Of a stretch of 64,000 nt of DNA, positions 24,204-36,345 are shown piece by piece (position 1 is the first letter of the stretch; the number at the start of each line of letters is the position of its first letter). Location of the stretch: the NCBI GenBank assembly GCA_020152595.1, contig JAIGNY010004520.1, positions 2,116,001 through 2,180,000 on the forward strand, written 5' to 3'. This stretch comes from Chiridota heheva. Taxonomy: Eukaryota > Echinodermata > Holothuroidea > Apodida > Chiridotidae. The notes beneath the pieces were generated by a model. It searched no databases and was not told where the DNA came from. It saw only the letters and a program-made list of their open reading frames with translations. Both the position numbers and the translations under genes were made by a program.

Positions 24204-25206
24204 AATTTCTAGAGGTTTCAAAATTAAAATACCCAAGAAAGAAGTCATTTTCACCAAACATTTCATCTCAGGAAAATCAATTTCAATTTCCAAGATTTTC
24301 TTTAACAAATGAAGGTCTTATTTCCCTTAAAAAGATTCTCCAAAAAAAATTTCAAGCATTTTATATTATTATCTATACAATTTAATGATTATATGGATGT
24401 TTAACCCATCCTTTTTTTAAGTCAGACAGAGCAAAATGTTTAAATCATGAAATTTCCGACAAAATATGATGAAAAATATTCAAATATGTCAAAGTGTAAT
24501 GTTTGCAATCAGTGAATTATTTTACTTCCTTATTTCCTTGTAGAGAAAAATCATTGTTGTAAGTATAACAAGCATATAGCTGTGAGTATATCAAAAAACT
24601 GAATGGTTTTGGAAAGAAAAACATTGAATTATGCAATTGTTGACTTTGCAATTGAATTTAGGATGAGTGAACCATCTAGATAAAAAACTATTCAGTAACC
24701 TGTCTGCTTAAGGTTATCTGGTTACCTTGGGTGCAGCCAGAAAAGTTGATGGGGTTGTTAAATCCCCCCCCCCCCCCTCCTGCACCCTAAAGGTGAAAAT
24801 GTCCACAAATATGCTTAACGGTTCTGATTTTAATCACAAACAGTGTAATGGACTGGTATTTTGACAAGATTATGACCAAAAGTGCAAAAAAATTCCATGC
24901 AAGAAAAATTATTCGTATATACTCAGTATTCATAATGTATTGCGGCTGGTCATTCATTATCCTGTGTTGAATGTGTGAGTGCATCAAACCATACACGCAC
25001 ACTCATGTTTTGGCAGTGTCTAAAATTTCCATTGTTCTCACACGTGCATTAGTATTAAATGACGCATGACAATACTATGCATGTTCATGTTGTCATGATC
25101 TTTAACAAATTATTCTCAAAGAAAAGTTGTGTATTTTTTAAAATGTTTTTCCTGAATTTTTGCGATTCAAAAAAAAAAAAAAAAAAAAGTTTGAAATATA
25201 TGAACA

Positions 25207-25381
25207 GGGTTAATTCATAGTGCGCTATATTTTCAGCACAGGATAATGCATAGAAGTTGGTTGCAGAGATGATGCTGGATGTGCTTGGGCTTCGCCCTTG
25301 TACATCACTACATCTCTGCCCATGCAGCTTCTCTATGCATTATCCTGTGCCGAAAACATAGTGCACTATGAATTAAGCCTT
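25207..25381. mobile_element. Small foldback element FB4 (175 bp)
   Basis: The left arm (agggttaattcatagtgcgc, cacaggataatgcatagaag) is mirrored by the right arm (cttctctatgcattatcctg, gtgcactatgaattaagcct) around a loop of about 70 nt. Arms are about 50 bp with a few mismatches. No coding potential. Confidence 0.88.
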
Positions 25382-26039
25382 TATTTTTTGAAAAGATGAC
25401 GATCTGTTTAAGGTTGACCTACTCAGTGTTTTACAACTCCTTAATGCACATACAAATCACCATCCATGCTGTACACTTCTTCACTACACATGGGAATACA
25501 CAAAATTATGACATTATTATATTAGAACTATTGCATTTAGAAGCTTAATTTTTGAGAACCAAATTTTTTTTTATTTTAATTAAAATTGCGTTTGAAATTA
25601 ATGTGACTCGTAATTGGTTCTTATTGATTTTCTTTATATCTCATGAATATTCATAAAATATCAGAGGTTCACCAGAACTCATACATAGAATATTCAGAGA
25701 AATATATTGGGGAATCAAGTAGGTTAATCTCGTGTAATGTATAATCTCATACAAAGTACATAGGTAAAATTGAAAAGGGCAATGATTATAAATGATATTT
25801 ACAACACACCATGGATATACCAGAAAGGACACCAAATTTAAAAATCAAAATTTTGATATTCAAAATCACTTTGATCACAACATCACTTCACATCAAAAAT
25901 CCTTTTATGTGCTAACCTTACTAGAGTCAAAGATATTCTTAGAACTACCCACATTGGAGCTTAAAATGAAATGAAGCAATTGGGGTGCTTCTATAGCTAC
26001 AGGTTTTAACTTGGATAAAAAACTTTGTTCACATGAGGT

Positions 26040-27300
26040 ATAATTCTCAATACAAAACAGCACTTGCCTCTAGAATATGCAAAATCCTACTCTTAGATAT
26101 GCAAAACAGTATTCATGGATAGGTTAAAGCACTCTTGGATTTGCAAAACAGTACTCTCGGATATGTAAAACAGCACTCATGGAGATGCAAACCAGCACAC
26201 TTGGATATAAAAAACAGTACTCTGGGATATGCAAAACAGCACTCATGAAGATACAAAACATTACTCTGGGATATGTAAAACAGCACTCATGGAAATGTAA
26301 AACAGCACTCTTGGATATGTAAAACAGCACTCATGGAAATGTAAAACAGCACTCTTGGATATGCAAAACAGTATTCTCGGAAATGCAAAACAGCACTCTA
26401 GAGATGTAAAACAGTATTCTGGAGATACAAAACAGCACTCTTGGATATGCAAACAGTACTCTTGGAATGCAAAACAGCACTCATGGAGATGCAAAACAAC
26501 ACTCATGGGATACAAAACAGCACTCTTGGATATGCAAAACAGTACTCTTGGAAATGCAAAACAGCACTCTTGGAGATGCAAAACATTACTCTGGGAAATG
26601 CAAAACAGCACTCATGGAGATGCAAAACATTACTCTTGGATATGCAAAACAGCACTCATAGAGATGTAAAACAACACTCATGGAGATACAAAACAGCACT
26701 CTTGGATATGCAAAACAGTACCCTCGGAAATGCAAAACAGCACTCATGGAGATGCAAAACATTACTCTGGGATATGCAAAACAGCACTCATGGAGATGTA
26801 AAACAACACCTATGGAGATGCAAAACAGCACTCTTGGATATGCAAAACAGTACTCTCGGAGAGGCAAAACAGTACTCTTTGATATGCAAAACAGTACTCT
26901 TGAATATGCAAAACAGCACTCTTGGATATGTAAAACAGTACTCTGGGATATGCAAAACAGCACTTTCATATATGCAAAAAAACAGCACTCATGTACTCAA
27001 TTATTCATAAAGAAACCAAAAAATTTAGAAGAAAATGGGTATAATGCTTAATGGGTACATTACTCTGGGATATGCAAAACAGCACTCATGGAGATGTAAA
27101 ACAACACTCATGGAGATGCAAAACAGCACTCTTGGAGATGCAAAACAGTACTCTTGGATATGCAAAACAGTACTCTTGGATATGCAAAACAGTACTCTTG
27201 GATATAAAACACACTAATGGATATGCAAAACAGAACTCTTGGATATGTAAAAAAGTACTCTGGGATATGCAAAACAGCACTTAAATATGCAAAACAGCAT
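26040..27300. repeat. 22-bp minisatellite, about 55 copies in two blocks
   Basis: The unit is atgcaaaacagcactcttgg plus at. Two blocks (26040-26985 and 27060-27300) each end in the same 60-bp spacer (catgtactcaat, aaagaaaccaaaaa), so the block with its spacer was duplicated. The unit lacks stops in several frames on both strands, giving spurious ORFs of up to 189 codons. Confidence 0.95.
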
Positions 27301-27874
27301 TCATGTACTCAATCAATCATAAAGAAACCAAAAATTTAAGAAGAAAATGGGTATCATGCTTCTGATATTTTCGACTAAGACACAGGAAAACTATTACATT
27401 ACCCTGGTGATATAAATGGCTCAGTTTTTATCAACAATTAAGAAACGTATTTCTAATTAATGTAAGTTCTTGCATGTGAAAGTTCTTGGCAGTTATTGAA
27501 GAATTCATAAGGTGGAAATGAATAAGCTGACAATCTCTTTAAATTAAAGCTCTTAGGCACCACCCAACGTGACAGAAAATGTTAACATATTTGGACACCC
27601 ACCAAATTTATACTTGCGTAAAACTACATAGCATTCTGGCAGAAGCGTTTGATGGTATATGGACTGGCATAGAAATTATATACATCACAAACAGCTATAA
27701 ATACTGATCGGAATGGTTTTAAAATTATGTCAAAGGCACCTGTAGTTGTAGATAATCAAAGTTTGAATCATTTTTAATGTATGTTTGTTGTGATGTCACA
27801 AAATTAAAATAAAATTTGCATATTTTATCATAATAAGGCCTTACTATTCAGAGCACTCTAAAAATGGTCAAATT

Positions 27875-28445
27875 TTAAAGGAATATTCCCATGTTTTTTC
27901 GTAACCTTTCATAAGAAAGAGAAAACTTGTAGAAAGAATTTAGTACAAAATTCATTTTGATTTGTTATTCCTTGGAAGAGATATTCAAATTTTAACATTC
28001 ATTAAAAATGCCAATAAACAAATAGGAAAAGGCTCAGTATGACATCACAGCAACATATTCTCCCACACAGTTGATGTATTTCATTAAAATCTATCACTTT
28101 TTTTTAATTTATTAGTAAAACCTACTAGAAAAATAAATTGATGAAAGTTTGGTATTTATATACATTGCCAAATATACCCTACTTAAAAAAAAATGTTTTT
28201 AATCATACAGAAACAACCAATTAACGTTCAAAGAAATGCATAAACATTTGCAATAGTCTTTATGACATCATCACACACGAATTCATCATACTGTACAAAA
28301 ACTTTAAAATGCAACTGGGAAATCTTTAAAAATCCATATCTCCTGAATGGAATATGATATCAACCTGATTTTTGTACCAAATTGGCTCTAAAATTATGTT
28401 CCATCAAATAAAGTTTTACAAAAAACCAGGGGAATATTCCTTTAA
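27875..28445. mobile_element. MITE-like element FB2 (570 bp)
   Basis: Terminal inverted repeats ttaaaggaatattccc and ggggaatattcctttaa bracket an AT-rich, non-coding interior with a tatgacatcac motif shared with the FB1 family. Arms beyond the termini are weak. Confidence 0.75.
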
Positions 28446-28639
28446 CCTATTTTGACTGGCTATTGAACAGCTCATAAAGTATGCATGGAGTACATAAAAA
28501 CGCTATATAAAAACTCAGTATTTAATTTAATAAGCTTTTTGCTGTTTTTTATAGCATATAATCTTCCGACTGATACTGCTATCTGCCCATGGATCTATAA
28601 GAAACATTCTTAAGTTGATTCATTTTTGAGTCAGTTCCA

Positions 28640-29056
28640 AGAATTCTTAATATATGAGAAATTTATGACAATCAAGGCATTTCAAGATCATTATGAAATT
28701 CTTCAATTTTCTGCCTCACTTCAGCAATTGATGGCTTCAACATCTTCCTAATTGATTCATGAAGATATAAATAATAAGATAAAAAAAAATTAGTTGGAGG
28801 ACACTGTGCTCCTAGACTTCAAGATACATCGGGATAACTTTATTAATTTTTTAGTCAATTTGCAGAATTTCAAATATAGGAGAAATTTATAACATTCAAG
28901 GCACTCCAAGATCATTATGGAATTCTTAAATTTTGTGCCTCAATTCAGCAATTGATGGCTTCTACATCTTCCCAATTGATTGACGGCTATGAATAATTTA
29001 AAAAATACATTTAGTTGGAGGACACTGTGCTCCTATAGACTTCAAGATAAATCGGG
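28640..29056. repeat. Direct duplication of about 210 bp
   Basis: Two adjacent units share gagaaatttatgacaatcaa/ggca, aagatcattat, cagcaattgatggcttc and agttggaggacactgtgctc. They differ by about 10-15 percent. Confidence 0.8.
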
Positions 29057-29206
29057 AAAACATAAAAAATTGTAGCCACTTCTGAGAAAAGTATCTTATT
29101 CATACTCCTAAGCAATCGTAACTGGAAAAGTTATTATCAATATCAGATTACTATAGTATTTCTTGTTTTGTTAGCTTTGTAATAAACACATCATGCAAAA
29201 TAATCA

Positions 29207-29220
29207 TATATATATATATT

Positions 29221-29300
<80 letters not shown>

Positions 29301-29322
29301 CATACATACATACATACATACA

Positions 29323-29372
<50 letters not shown>

Positions 29373-29373
29373 A
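29207..29373. repeat. TA / CATA compound microsatellite
   Basis: A (TA)n run of about 75 bp is followed by (CATA)n to about 29350 and a second TA run. It ends about 10 bp from the donor of exon 29455-29382. Confidence 0.97.
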
Positions 29374-29381
29374 AAACATAC

Positions 29382-29455
29382 TTTGTCCTTTGCCCACAAG
29401 AGATGCCTTGTTGGATGATCTTCGACCTTCATCATCTGATGAATATCCAGATGAC
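29382..29455 (-). CDS. SORBS: SORBS exon: [10 protein letters not shown] segment
   Basis: This 74-nt exon is phase 2 in, phase 1 out. The acceptor is gatgtcatttcag and the donor is CAAA|gtatgt. The two bases carried from exon 30432-30383 plus the first G make a tryptophan. The exon then reads [20 protein letters not shown] followed by [15 protein letters not shown] motif is a mid-protein signature I associate with SORBS proteins (family knowledge, not aligned). The phosphorylatable serines beside acidic residues suit casein kinase-type sites. The donor sits about 10 nt from a long TA/CATA microsatellite, which could affect splicing. Confidence 0.9.
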
Positions 29456-29639
29456 CTGAAATGACATCAGCATGCAGTTATTACCATCATCCCCATCTTA
29501 CCATAATATTCACACACATGCTAATGTTACGTTACATTCATGTGTACATATTCTTTAACATAAAAGGAGTCTCTGGCTAGTATTTGCACTTGAAGGATGT
29601 CTCCCATCTCTCTCTGTTTCTTACAGTCGCCTTATCTAA

Positions 29640-30121
29640 TTAACCTTTCCACGTTACGAAATAGGCCACACCCACCATAGCAATGCAGTAACTAGGTAGG
29701 GCAAACAAACCTTAAATCTGCAATCATGCATGACCAATGTATTGACATTTAGATGTTCATTTGGCCTTCCACAAGTTTTGATCCATTTATGGCACTTCTT
29801 CAGATTTTTCAAGTTTTTAGCAAAAGGAATAAACACAATTCCGTTTGCTAACCGTTCTGGACAATGGGAATCGATTAACAAAGCCCGTAAGTGCAATTTT
29901 TGTTCACCATGTTGCCGTCATGCAGTCTGTGTGTGCAGAAATAAATTTGTTTTGTATAGTATATGCATTGAGAACATGAGCGCACACCGCTAGCTGTCCT
30001 GTACTAGTACCACGTAGGAAGTTTTCCCCCACTTAGTTACGCAGATTTTGTTGCTAGGCAAATTCGTGCGGTGATTGGATAAAACAAGCTGTCAATCATC
30101 AAACCCAGATAGGTTAATTTA
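29640..30121. mobile_element. Dispersed 480-bp repeat, copy 2
   Basis: Same family and orientation as 5476-5965. It fills most of the 0.9-kb intron between exons 30432-30383 and 29455-29382. Confidence 0.75.
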
Positions 30122-30382
30122 CTTGTAAACCTGTATACTACCCCTGTATCAACTATGCTGGATATTCTATAATGGTATATCTGTACTACAATTCATATCT
30201 AGTATTTGTAGATTACACATACTATTATAAACAGCCCCAAATGACACCCACCCACACAAAAAATGAGGAAAATTCATAATTGGAATTACTATTCCAGAAA
30301 GAAAAACACATTTTTTTTGGTTTCTGAAAGAACACTTAAACACAGTTATTTTTAGGCAAGAAAAACTTTAAGACAAGCTTAC

Positions 30383-30432
30383 CATGGTGGAGGTCCTGTG
30401 TGCTCAAGCCCAGCATTCTCACGTTGTATTGG
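30383..30432 (-). CDS. SORBS: SORBS exon: proline-rich short exon
   Basis: This 50-nt exon is phase 0 in, phase 2 out. The acceptor is gttttttgtttcag and the donor is CATG|gtaagc. It encodes PIQRENAGLEHTGPPP and the first two bases of a tryptophan codon that the next exon completes. GPPPW is a plausible SH3 or WW contact site. The exon lies just downstream of the 59-bp satellite/LINE block, with an 8.2-kb intron before it. Confidence 0.88.
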
Positions 30433-30529
30433 CTGAAACAAAAAACAGATGGAGGTTAATAAAGAGGTAGTTTCAAAAGCAATTAAAAGGCTTAGTTTAG
30501 TGGTCAAGTAAAACACCTTAACATCTTAA

Positions 30530-31065
30530 CATCCTTCAAACTTTTATAACAAAGGCTTTTAATAACAATGGATCTACAAAAGAATTTTTAAAACAATGGA
30601 TCATTGCGTTCCTTCAAACTTTTATAACAAAAAGCATTCGTTCAAATTTTAAAACCAATGGATCTTTTACAGAAAGAATTTTAAAAAAGAAGCTACAAAA
30701 AAACTGCATTCAAAAAGATTTTAAAAACTTCAAACTTTTTGTAACAAAGAATTTTAAACACAATGGATCTACAAAAGAACTGCATTCCTTCAAACTTTTA
30801 TAACAAAGGATTTTAACTGCATTTGTTCAACTTTTATAACAAAGGAATTTTGTGGATCTACAAAAGAACTGCATTCCTTCAAACTTTTATAACAAAGAAT
30901 TTTTAAAACAATGGATCTATAAAATAAGAACTGCATTCCTTCAAATTTTATGACAAAGGATTTTAAAAACAATGGATCTACAAAAGAACTGCATTCGTTC
31001 AAACTTTTATAACAAAGGATTTTAAAACCAATGGAGCTACAAAAGAACTGCGATCCTTCAAACTT
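30530..31065. repeat. 59-bp satellite, left part
   Basis: The unit is aactgcattccttcaaactt, ttataacaaaggattttaaa, aacaatggatctacaaaag. About nine units, several shortened, precede the LINE insertion. A remnant of FB1 (ttagtttagtggtcaag) lies at 30491-30507. Confidence 0.92.
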
Positions 31066-31339
31066 TTATGTTTGTTTGTTTGTTTAACAATGGTCTTAAC
31101 TGCACGTTCAAACGACAAAGGATTTTAAAACCAAAGCTACAAAAGAAGGTCAAATGTTTGTTTGTTTGAGAGGTCAGATCATTTTAGAGGTAGTAAGGAA
31201 AGAGACCAGGGGGAGAATGAGAGAAATTCAAGAACAAAAGCCAGAAAGCTGTGATCAAGAGAGGAGGTGCATGGGTAAAACAAAAACAAAGTAGAGAGGG
31301 GGTGGAAGAGGAGAATTAAATATGGTTGTAGAGGGATGC

Positions 31340-32330
31340 ATGCTGAAGAAAGGAGATTATTTTATCTGAAGGATTTTTCTGGAAGAACTCAGCAATTGAG
31401 TTGTGGGGAGCGAGGGAAGTTCTGGGAAGGTTGTACAGGGGGCAAGCAAGGAGAACGTGTTGGATTGCGAGGATGCAGTGCCAATTGTTACAGAGGTGTT
31501 GGGGGGAACCAATAAGGAGGTGGGAGTGAGTGAGGTGGGTGTGACCAATTCTAAGACGGGTAATATGAACGTTGTCGATACGAGAAAGGTTGTTGATGGT
31601 GGATTTGATCGGGATTGTGGGCTGGATGACATGGACTTTGTTATTAATTTGGAAGTTCCATAAGGTTTGCCAGCGGTCACGAACAAGAGAAGCGATAAGC
31701 GGTTTGATGTCAGAGAGGGTTTTGGGAAAAGGGGAAGGGAGGAGGTTAAGGGCAACCTTAGCGGCTACATCAGCCCTGTCATTGCCAGGGATGCCAACAT
31801 GGCTGGGTATCCAGAAGAAAAGAACACTTTTCCTGCAGAGGGTGGGAGAAAAGAGTTTCCAGAGGAGGAGGTGGCAGGTGAGGTTATCCCATTTAAGATT
31901 GAGTAATGAAGTAAGAACAGCCTTTGAGTCAGAGAAAATGGCAAAGTGACTAAGAGGAGAGTACTCAATAAAGTTGAGGGCGAGGAGAATGGCCTTAGCC
32001 TCGGCTGAAAAGATGGATGAGTAGTCAGGAAGTCTGCTACTGAGGGTGATGCCTTGGATGATGGCAGCAGCAGCTGTCTTGTTGCCTTCCTTGGAGCCAT
32101 CAGTATAGATGGAGGTGTAATTTGAGAGTTGGTCTTTGATTTGGTTGTGGAGATTGATGAAGAGGTTAGGGTGAGTTTAAGTTTTGTTATAAGTGGAGAG
32201 GTCTAGGTGGACAGAAGGGAGGGGGATGGCCCAAGGAGGAAAAGTGGGCCAGGAGTAGGTGCCGAGAGTGGCGGGGTTGATGCCAAGTTGAAAGAGGTCT
32301 GATTTAATGCGGGAGGGAGGAGAAATTGTG
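31340..32330 (-). pseudogene. LINE ORF2: RNase H domain and C-terminus
   Basis: From about 32130 the frame reads YTDGSKEGNKTAAA, FSAEAKAI, FSDSKAVL and IPSHVGIPGNDRADVAA, the D-E-D-D RNase H catalytic set with the conserved H. A C-terminal segment with CNNWHCILAIQHVL, resembling the terminal zinc-binding region, follows. Frame breaks lie near 32335 and 32177. Confidence 0.88.
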
Positions 32331-33675
32331 TTACCTAATGAGGTTGTAAACAGGGTTCTGGGTGTTGGTGAGGACTCTAAAAGCATAGGAGAGGCTAAGC
32401 TTTTTACATCTAAGTAGAAAGGGGGGTTCGTTGGCTTCAACATGAAGGCTAGTGATTGGGGAGGTCCTGTAGGCTCCTAGACAGAGCCTAAGGGCTTTAT
32501 TTTGGATGGTGTTAATGTGGTTGAGGTATGAGTTGTGAGCGACACAGTAAACAATATTGCCATAGTCAAGCTTGGCACGAATGGTGAGCCTGAAAATTTT
32601 GAGGAGAGCATAGCGGTTCGCTTCCCAAGTAGTGTTGGAGAGCAGTCGGAGGATGTTGAGGGAGCTATTGCATTTTAGTTTCAGGTTGGTGATGTGTGGC
32701 TTGTAGGTGAGCTTGGGGTGTAGAGTTAGACCAAGGAACTTTGTGTTTTCAACTTTAGGGATGCGATTCCCATTGAGCACAAAGTTCGGGTTGGGGTGGA
32801 AGTTGTTGAAATGACAAAAGTGCATGCAGACTGTCTTGTCTTTGGAGAATTTAAAACCGTTATTGTTGCTCCAGACTTGCAGCTGGTTGAGGCTGGTTTG
32901 GAGCCTATTTTCAACAATAGGAAAGCCAGGGGAGGAGTAGAAGATGGTGAAGTCATCCACGTAGAGGGTACGTTTGATGCTGGGGCCAAGGTTATTCGCG
33001 ATGTCATTAATACTCAGGTTGACGAGAGTGGGGGAGAGGATGCTGCCTTGGGGGACGCCCTCTTCTTGGGGGTACGGGTTGGAGAGGGTGTGGCCAATAC
33101 GAACTTGGAACCGTCTGGATGAGAGGAAGGTTTGAATAAAGATGGGGAGGTGGCCTCTAAGGCCAATGGTGTGAAGTTTTCGGGTAATGCCGTATTTCCA
33201 AGTAGTGTCGAAAGCTTTCTCGAGGTCAAAAAATATGGCAATGAGGTGTTCCTTTTTTGCAAAGGATTCCCGGATAGCGGTGTCGAGAGTAATTAACTGG
33301 TCTAGGGTATTGCGACGTTTTCGGAAGCCGCTTTGGTGAGGAGAGAGGATTCTGTTGGTCTTGAGGAACCAGTTTAGTCTCTGATTAATGATCTTTTCCA
33401 TTATTTTACAGAGACAGCAAGTAAGGGCGATGGGTCGGTAGCTGGTGGGGTCGGTACCATCCTTCCCCGGTTTAAGGACGGGGATGACAATAGCTGTCCT
33501 CCAGATAGGGGGAAAGGAGTGTGAGGACCAAATGTGGTTGAAGATGGTAAGTAGGGTAGTGATGGCCTTGATGGGGAGGTGTTTCAGAAACTGATAGGGG
33601 ATGTTATCTGGGCCCTTGGAGGTGCAGCCAGCGTCGTTGATGGCTTGGTTTAATTCAGAAGGGTGAGAGGGGTGT
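32331..33675 (-). pseudogene. LINE ORF2: reverse transcriptase domain
   Basis: One long open frame (stop at 32331) covers the RT. Motifs are SYRPIALT, the FDLEKAFDT aspartate box, EGVPQGSILSP, and the catalytic TLYVDDFTIF (YVDD), followed by KFLGLTLHPKL and the thumb region. All catalytic aspartates are present. It enters by a frame change near 33665 and ends at a premature stop after NPVYNLIR, where the next frame takes over. Confidence 0.93.
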
Positions 33676-34239
33676 TGTAGCTTTCGGAGTTGTCGGAGGG
33701 AAAAGTGATTCTCCGGGCTTCATCGCAAGCTTTTTTGATTTTGAAAGCATTGGAGTAGTTGGTCGAGGACGAGATGTTGCTGAAAGAGGCGGCGAGGTGG
33801 TCAACGATGTCCTTTTTTGCGATGGGAAGGTCTCCATTCCAAGAGAGATGGGAGATGGAAGATTTGCCTACTCTGCCGTGGAAGCTGTTAACCATTCTCC
33901 AAATCTTCTTAGTGGGGGTGTTGGTGGTGAGAGAAGAGATAAAGTTGTTACAAGTGTTGGTTTTACTGTCCTTGATAGTGCGTCTGGCCTTGGCACGGCT
34001 GATGCAAAAGAGGTTAAGGTTATGGGTGGTCGGGTTAGTTTTAAAGTTCCTGAGGGCTCTTTTCCTGTTCTTGATGGCGGTTTTGCAGTCATCCGAAAAC
34101 CAGGGTTGGGGATGATTTGGGGTTTGGAGGTTTTGGGAATTGAGCAGGTGGCGATGTTGATAAGGATATTACTGAAGTTAGACATGGGATCCTCATCCTC
34201 GAGGAGATGGAGAGAGAGGTGTGAGTCACAGAGGGTTTC

Positions 34240-34965
34240 AAAAAGGGCCAGTCAGCCTTGTCGAGGTTCCAATTGGGAGTGTGCTCAGTGGGGATTTGAA
34301 GATTGGAGTGTATAAGAAGAGGGTAATGATCACTACCACAGAGGTCAGCAGTGACTCTCCAACTAAAATCAGGGAGGAGGTTAGGGGAACAGATAGACAG
34401 GTCAATACAGGTGAGAGAGCCTGTGGCAGGATGAAGGTAGGTCGGGGAGTTAGTGTTCAGTAAGGACAGGCTGTGCTGTGAAGAGAGTTTTCGATGAGCT
34501 TGCCTCTAGGGGTGGTGGTATTAGAGCCCCACAGAGGGTTGTGAGCGTTGAAGTCACCAAGAAGGATGAAGGGGTGGGAAGCTGAGAGATGAGGTTGTTA
34601 AGGCTGGTTGGTTGAATGTTGGTGTTGGGAGGGAGATAGATATTGCAGAGAGTGAAAGTTTTGTGGAGGGAGATAGAAATACAGATGGCCTGAAGGTCGG
34701 TGTGCACACGAACAGGGCTGTGTGGGATATCGTGTCTAACGAGAATGGAGACGCCACCACAGGTCCTGTCAGCATCCACTTGATGTTTGTGATAGCAAGC
34801 AAAGTTGTTGAGGAGTAATGGTGGTGGTTTTCAAGAAAGTTTCTTGTAGGCAGAAGACGACCGGGTTGAAGGTGGAAGCCAGAAGGTCAATTTCTTCAGA
34901 ATTGGCCTTAAGGCTCCTAATGTTCCATTGTATGATGTTGTGGGTGTTATTGTAATTGTTTGTGG
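34240..34965 (-). pseudogene. LINE ORF2: AP endonuclease domain, broken
   Basis: Motifs in order are IIQWNIRSLKANSEEI (catalytic Asn), FCLQET (metal-binding Glu), CNIYLPPN, LLGDFNAHNPLWGS (Asp/Asn), and GSDHYPLL (Asp-His catalytic pair). They lie in at least two frames, so the domain is interrupted. The function would be target-site nicking for reverse transcription. Confidence 0.85.
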
Positions 34966-35149
34966 TGTATGCCATAAGGAGGCGGGGGGTTATCTGGAGG
35001 AAGATCTGTTGGGTCTGAGTTGGCTGGTTTTTTCTTTGGATCTGTTTCTTTGGGAGCGATTGTTTTTGAAAATTGGGCGAGAAGTATGATCGGTGTGTTC
35101 GTGTCGAACAATCCATACTCTCTTCAGTGTGGGTTTGGGTGGTGGGTTG

Positions 35150-36345
35150 TTTGTTGATTGGTTGTTTGTTGATTGTTGTTTGTTGATTGATTGTTTGTTG
35201 ATTGGTTGTTTGTTGATTGGTTGTTTGTTGATTGGTTGTTTTTGGTTGGTTGTTTGTTGGTTGATTTGTTGGTTTGTTGATTGTCTGCTTGGCTGGTTTT
35301 AGCTTGATGTATGAAGGTATTAGTGGTGTTGGTGTAGGGGGCAATGGGGGCTTTAGAGTAGGAAGGGAGGTTGAGGAGAGAAGTGGTGGTGGAGGTGGTG
35401 TGGGTATTGGGTGTGATTGGGTTGTTGGAAATGGTGATGGGCTTAGGACTAGGAAAGAAGAGCCAGGTGAGGTCGGTTTGGGCATGGGAGTTAGTTTTTG
35501 TTGTGTTAGTTGTGTTTGGGGGGGCGGAATTGGAGTTAGAGGAGACTACGTTTGAGTAGGAAGGCTTGGTGTTAAGAGAAGCGAGGAATTGCTTCCTGGC
35601 CTCTGGGTAGGTTATGTTGGGGTTAAGGGTTTTAAGTTTTGTTATTTGTTTTCCCTGAAGCCAGGTGGGACAGTCTTTCGAGAAGGAGGGATGGTTTGCT
35701 GGGTGTTTACCGTCACAATTTGTGCAGAGTGGGGGTTGGTGCAGGAGGTGTTATCATGGTCTGGGGCTCCGCAGTTACCACAGCGCTTGGCTGTGGCAGG
35801 AGTTTTTCCGTGGCCATACCTCTGACAATTATAGCAACGTAAAGGGTTAGGAATGTAAGGGGCGACCTGGATTCTCAGGTAGCCGGCAATGATGTGGGAG
35901 GAGAGTTGGTGTTGCGAAGGTAAGAAATATGGTGTTGGTGGGAGTTTCGGCTCCGTCTCTCTTTAGAACGAGACGACGGGCTTCAGTTACATGTTGGTTT
36001 GCTAGTTCCTCTTGGAGGTCGTCATCGGTCATGTACGCAAGATCGCGGGTGCGTATGACGCCTTTGCTGGAGTTTAGGGAATGATGGGGGGTGACTGTGA
36101 TGTCGATACTAGAGTTGGATAGGGTTTTGGTGGAAAGGAGGGTGGTGGCTTGTGTGTCCCTGGTGCAGTGCACCAGGAGATCACTGGATCTAAGGGTAGA
36201 GACTTTGGGGAGGGTACCGACAAGGCCATAGAGGGCTTTATGGATGAGGAAAGGAGAAACTTTTTTAAAGCTTTCCTGCTTGTTGGTGGCATGGATGATA
36301 AGGATTTTTGGGATTGGGGTTGTAGAATGGTCAATGTAGTAGCAG
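35150..36345 (-). pseudogene. LINE ORF1 (gag-like, CCHC), broken
   Basis: The N-terminal half has SFKKVSPFLIHKALYG, then GVIRTRDLAYMTDDDLQEEL and a RDGAETPTNTIFLTF stretch, typical of I-type gag proteins. It runs into a stop near 35847. The zinc-knuckle region continues in another frame, with CYNCQRYGHGK and the intact knuckle CGNCGAPDHDNTSC (CX2CX4HX4C), then CTNCDGKHP. A QQTTN-rich repeat follows at 35150-35260. The protein would bind LINE RNA. At least one frameshift separates the halves. Confidence 0.8.

Noticed and set aside
26441..27010. 189-codon plus-strand ORF and minus-strand partners
   Set aside because: Read-through of the 22-bp minisatellite; peptide is a repeat in every frame.
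29193..29459. ORFs across the TA/CATA run
   Set aside because: Tyr/Ile repeats from the microsatellite; only the 29382-29455 exon part is real, and in a different frame from the plus-strand ORF.
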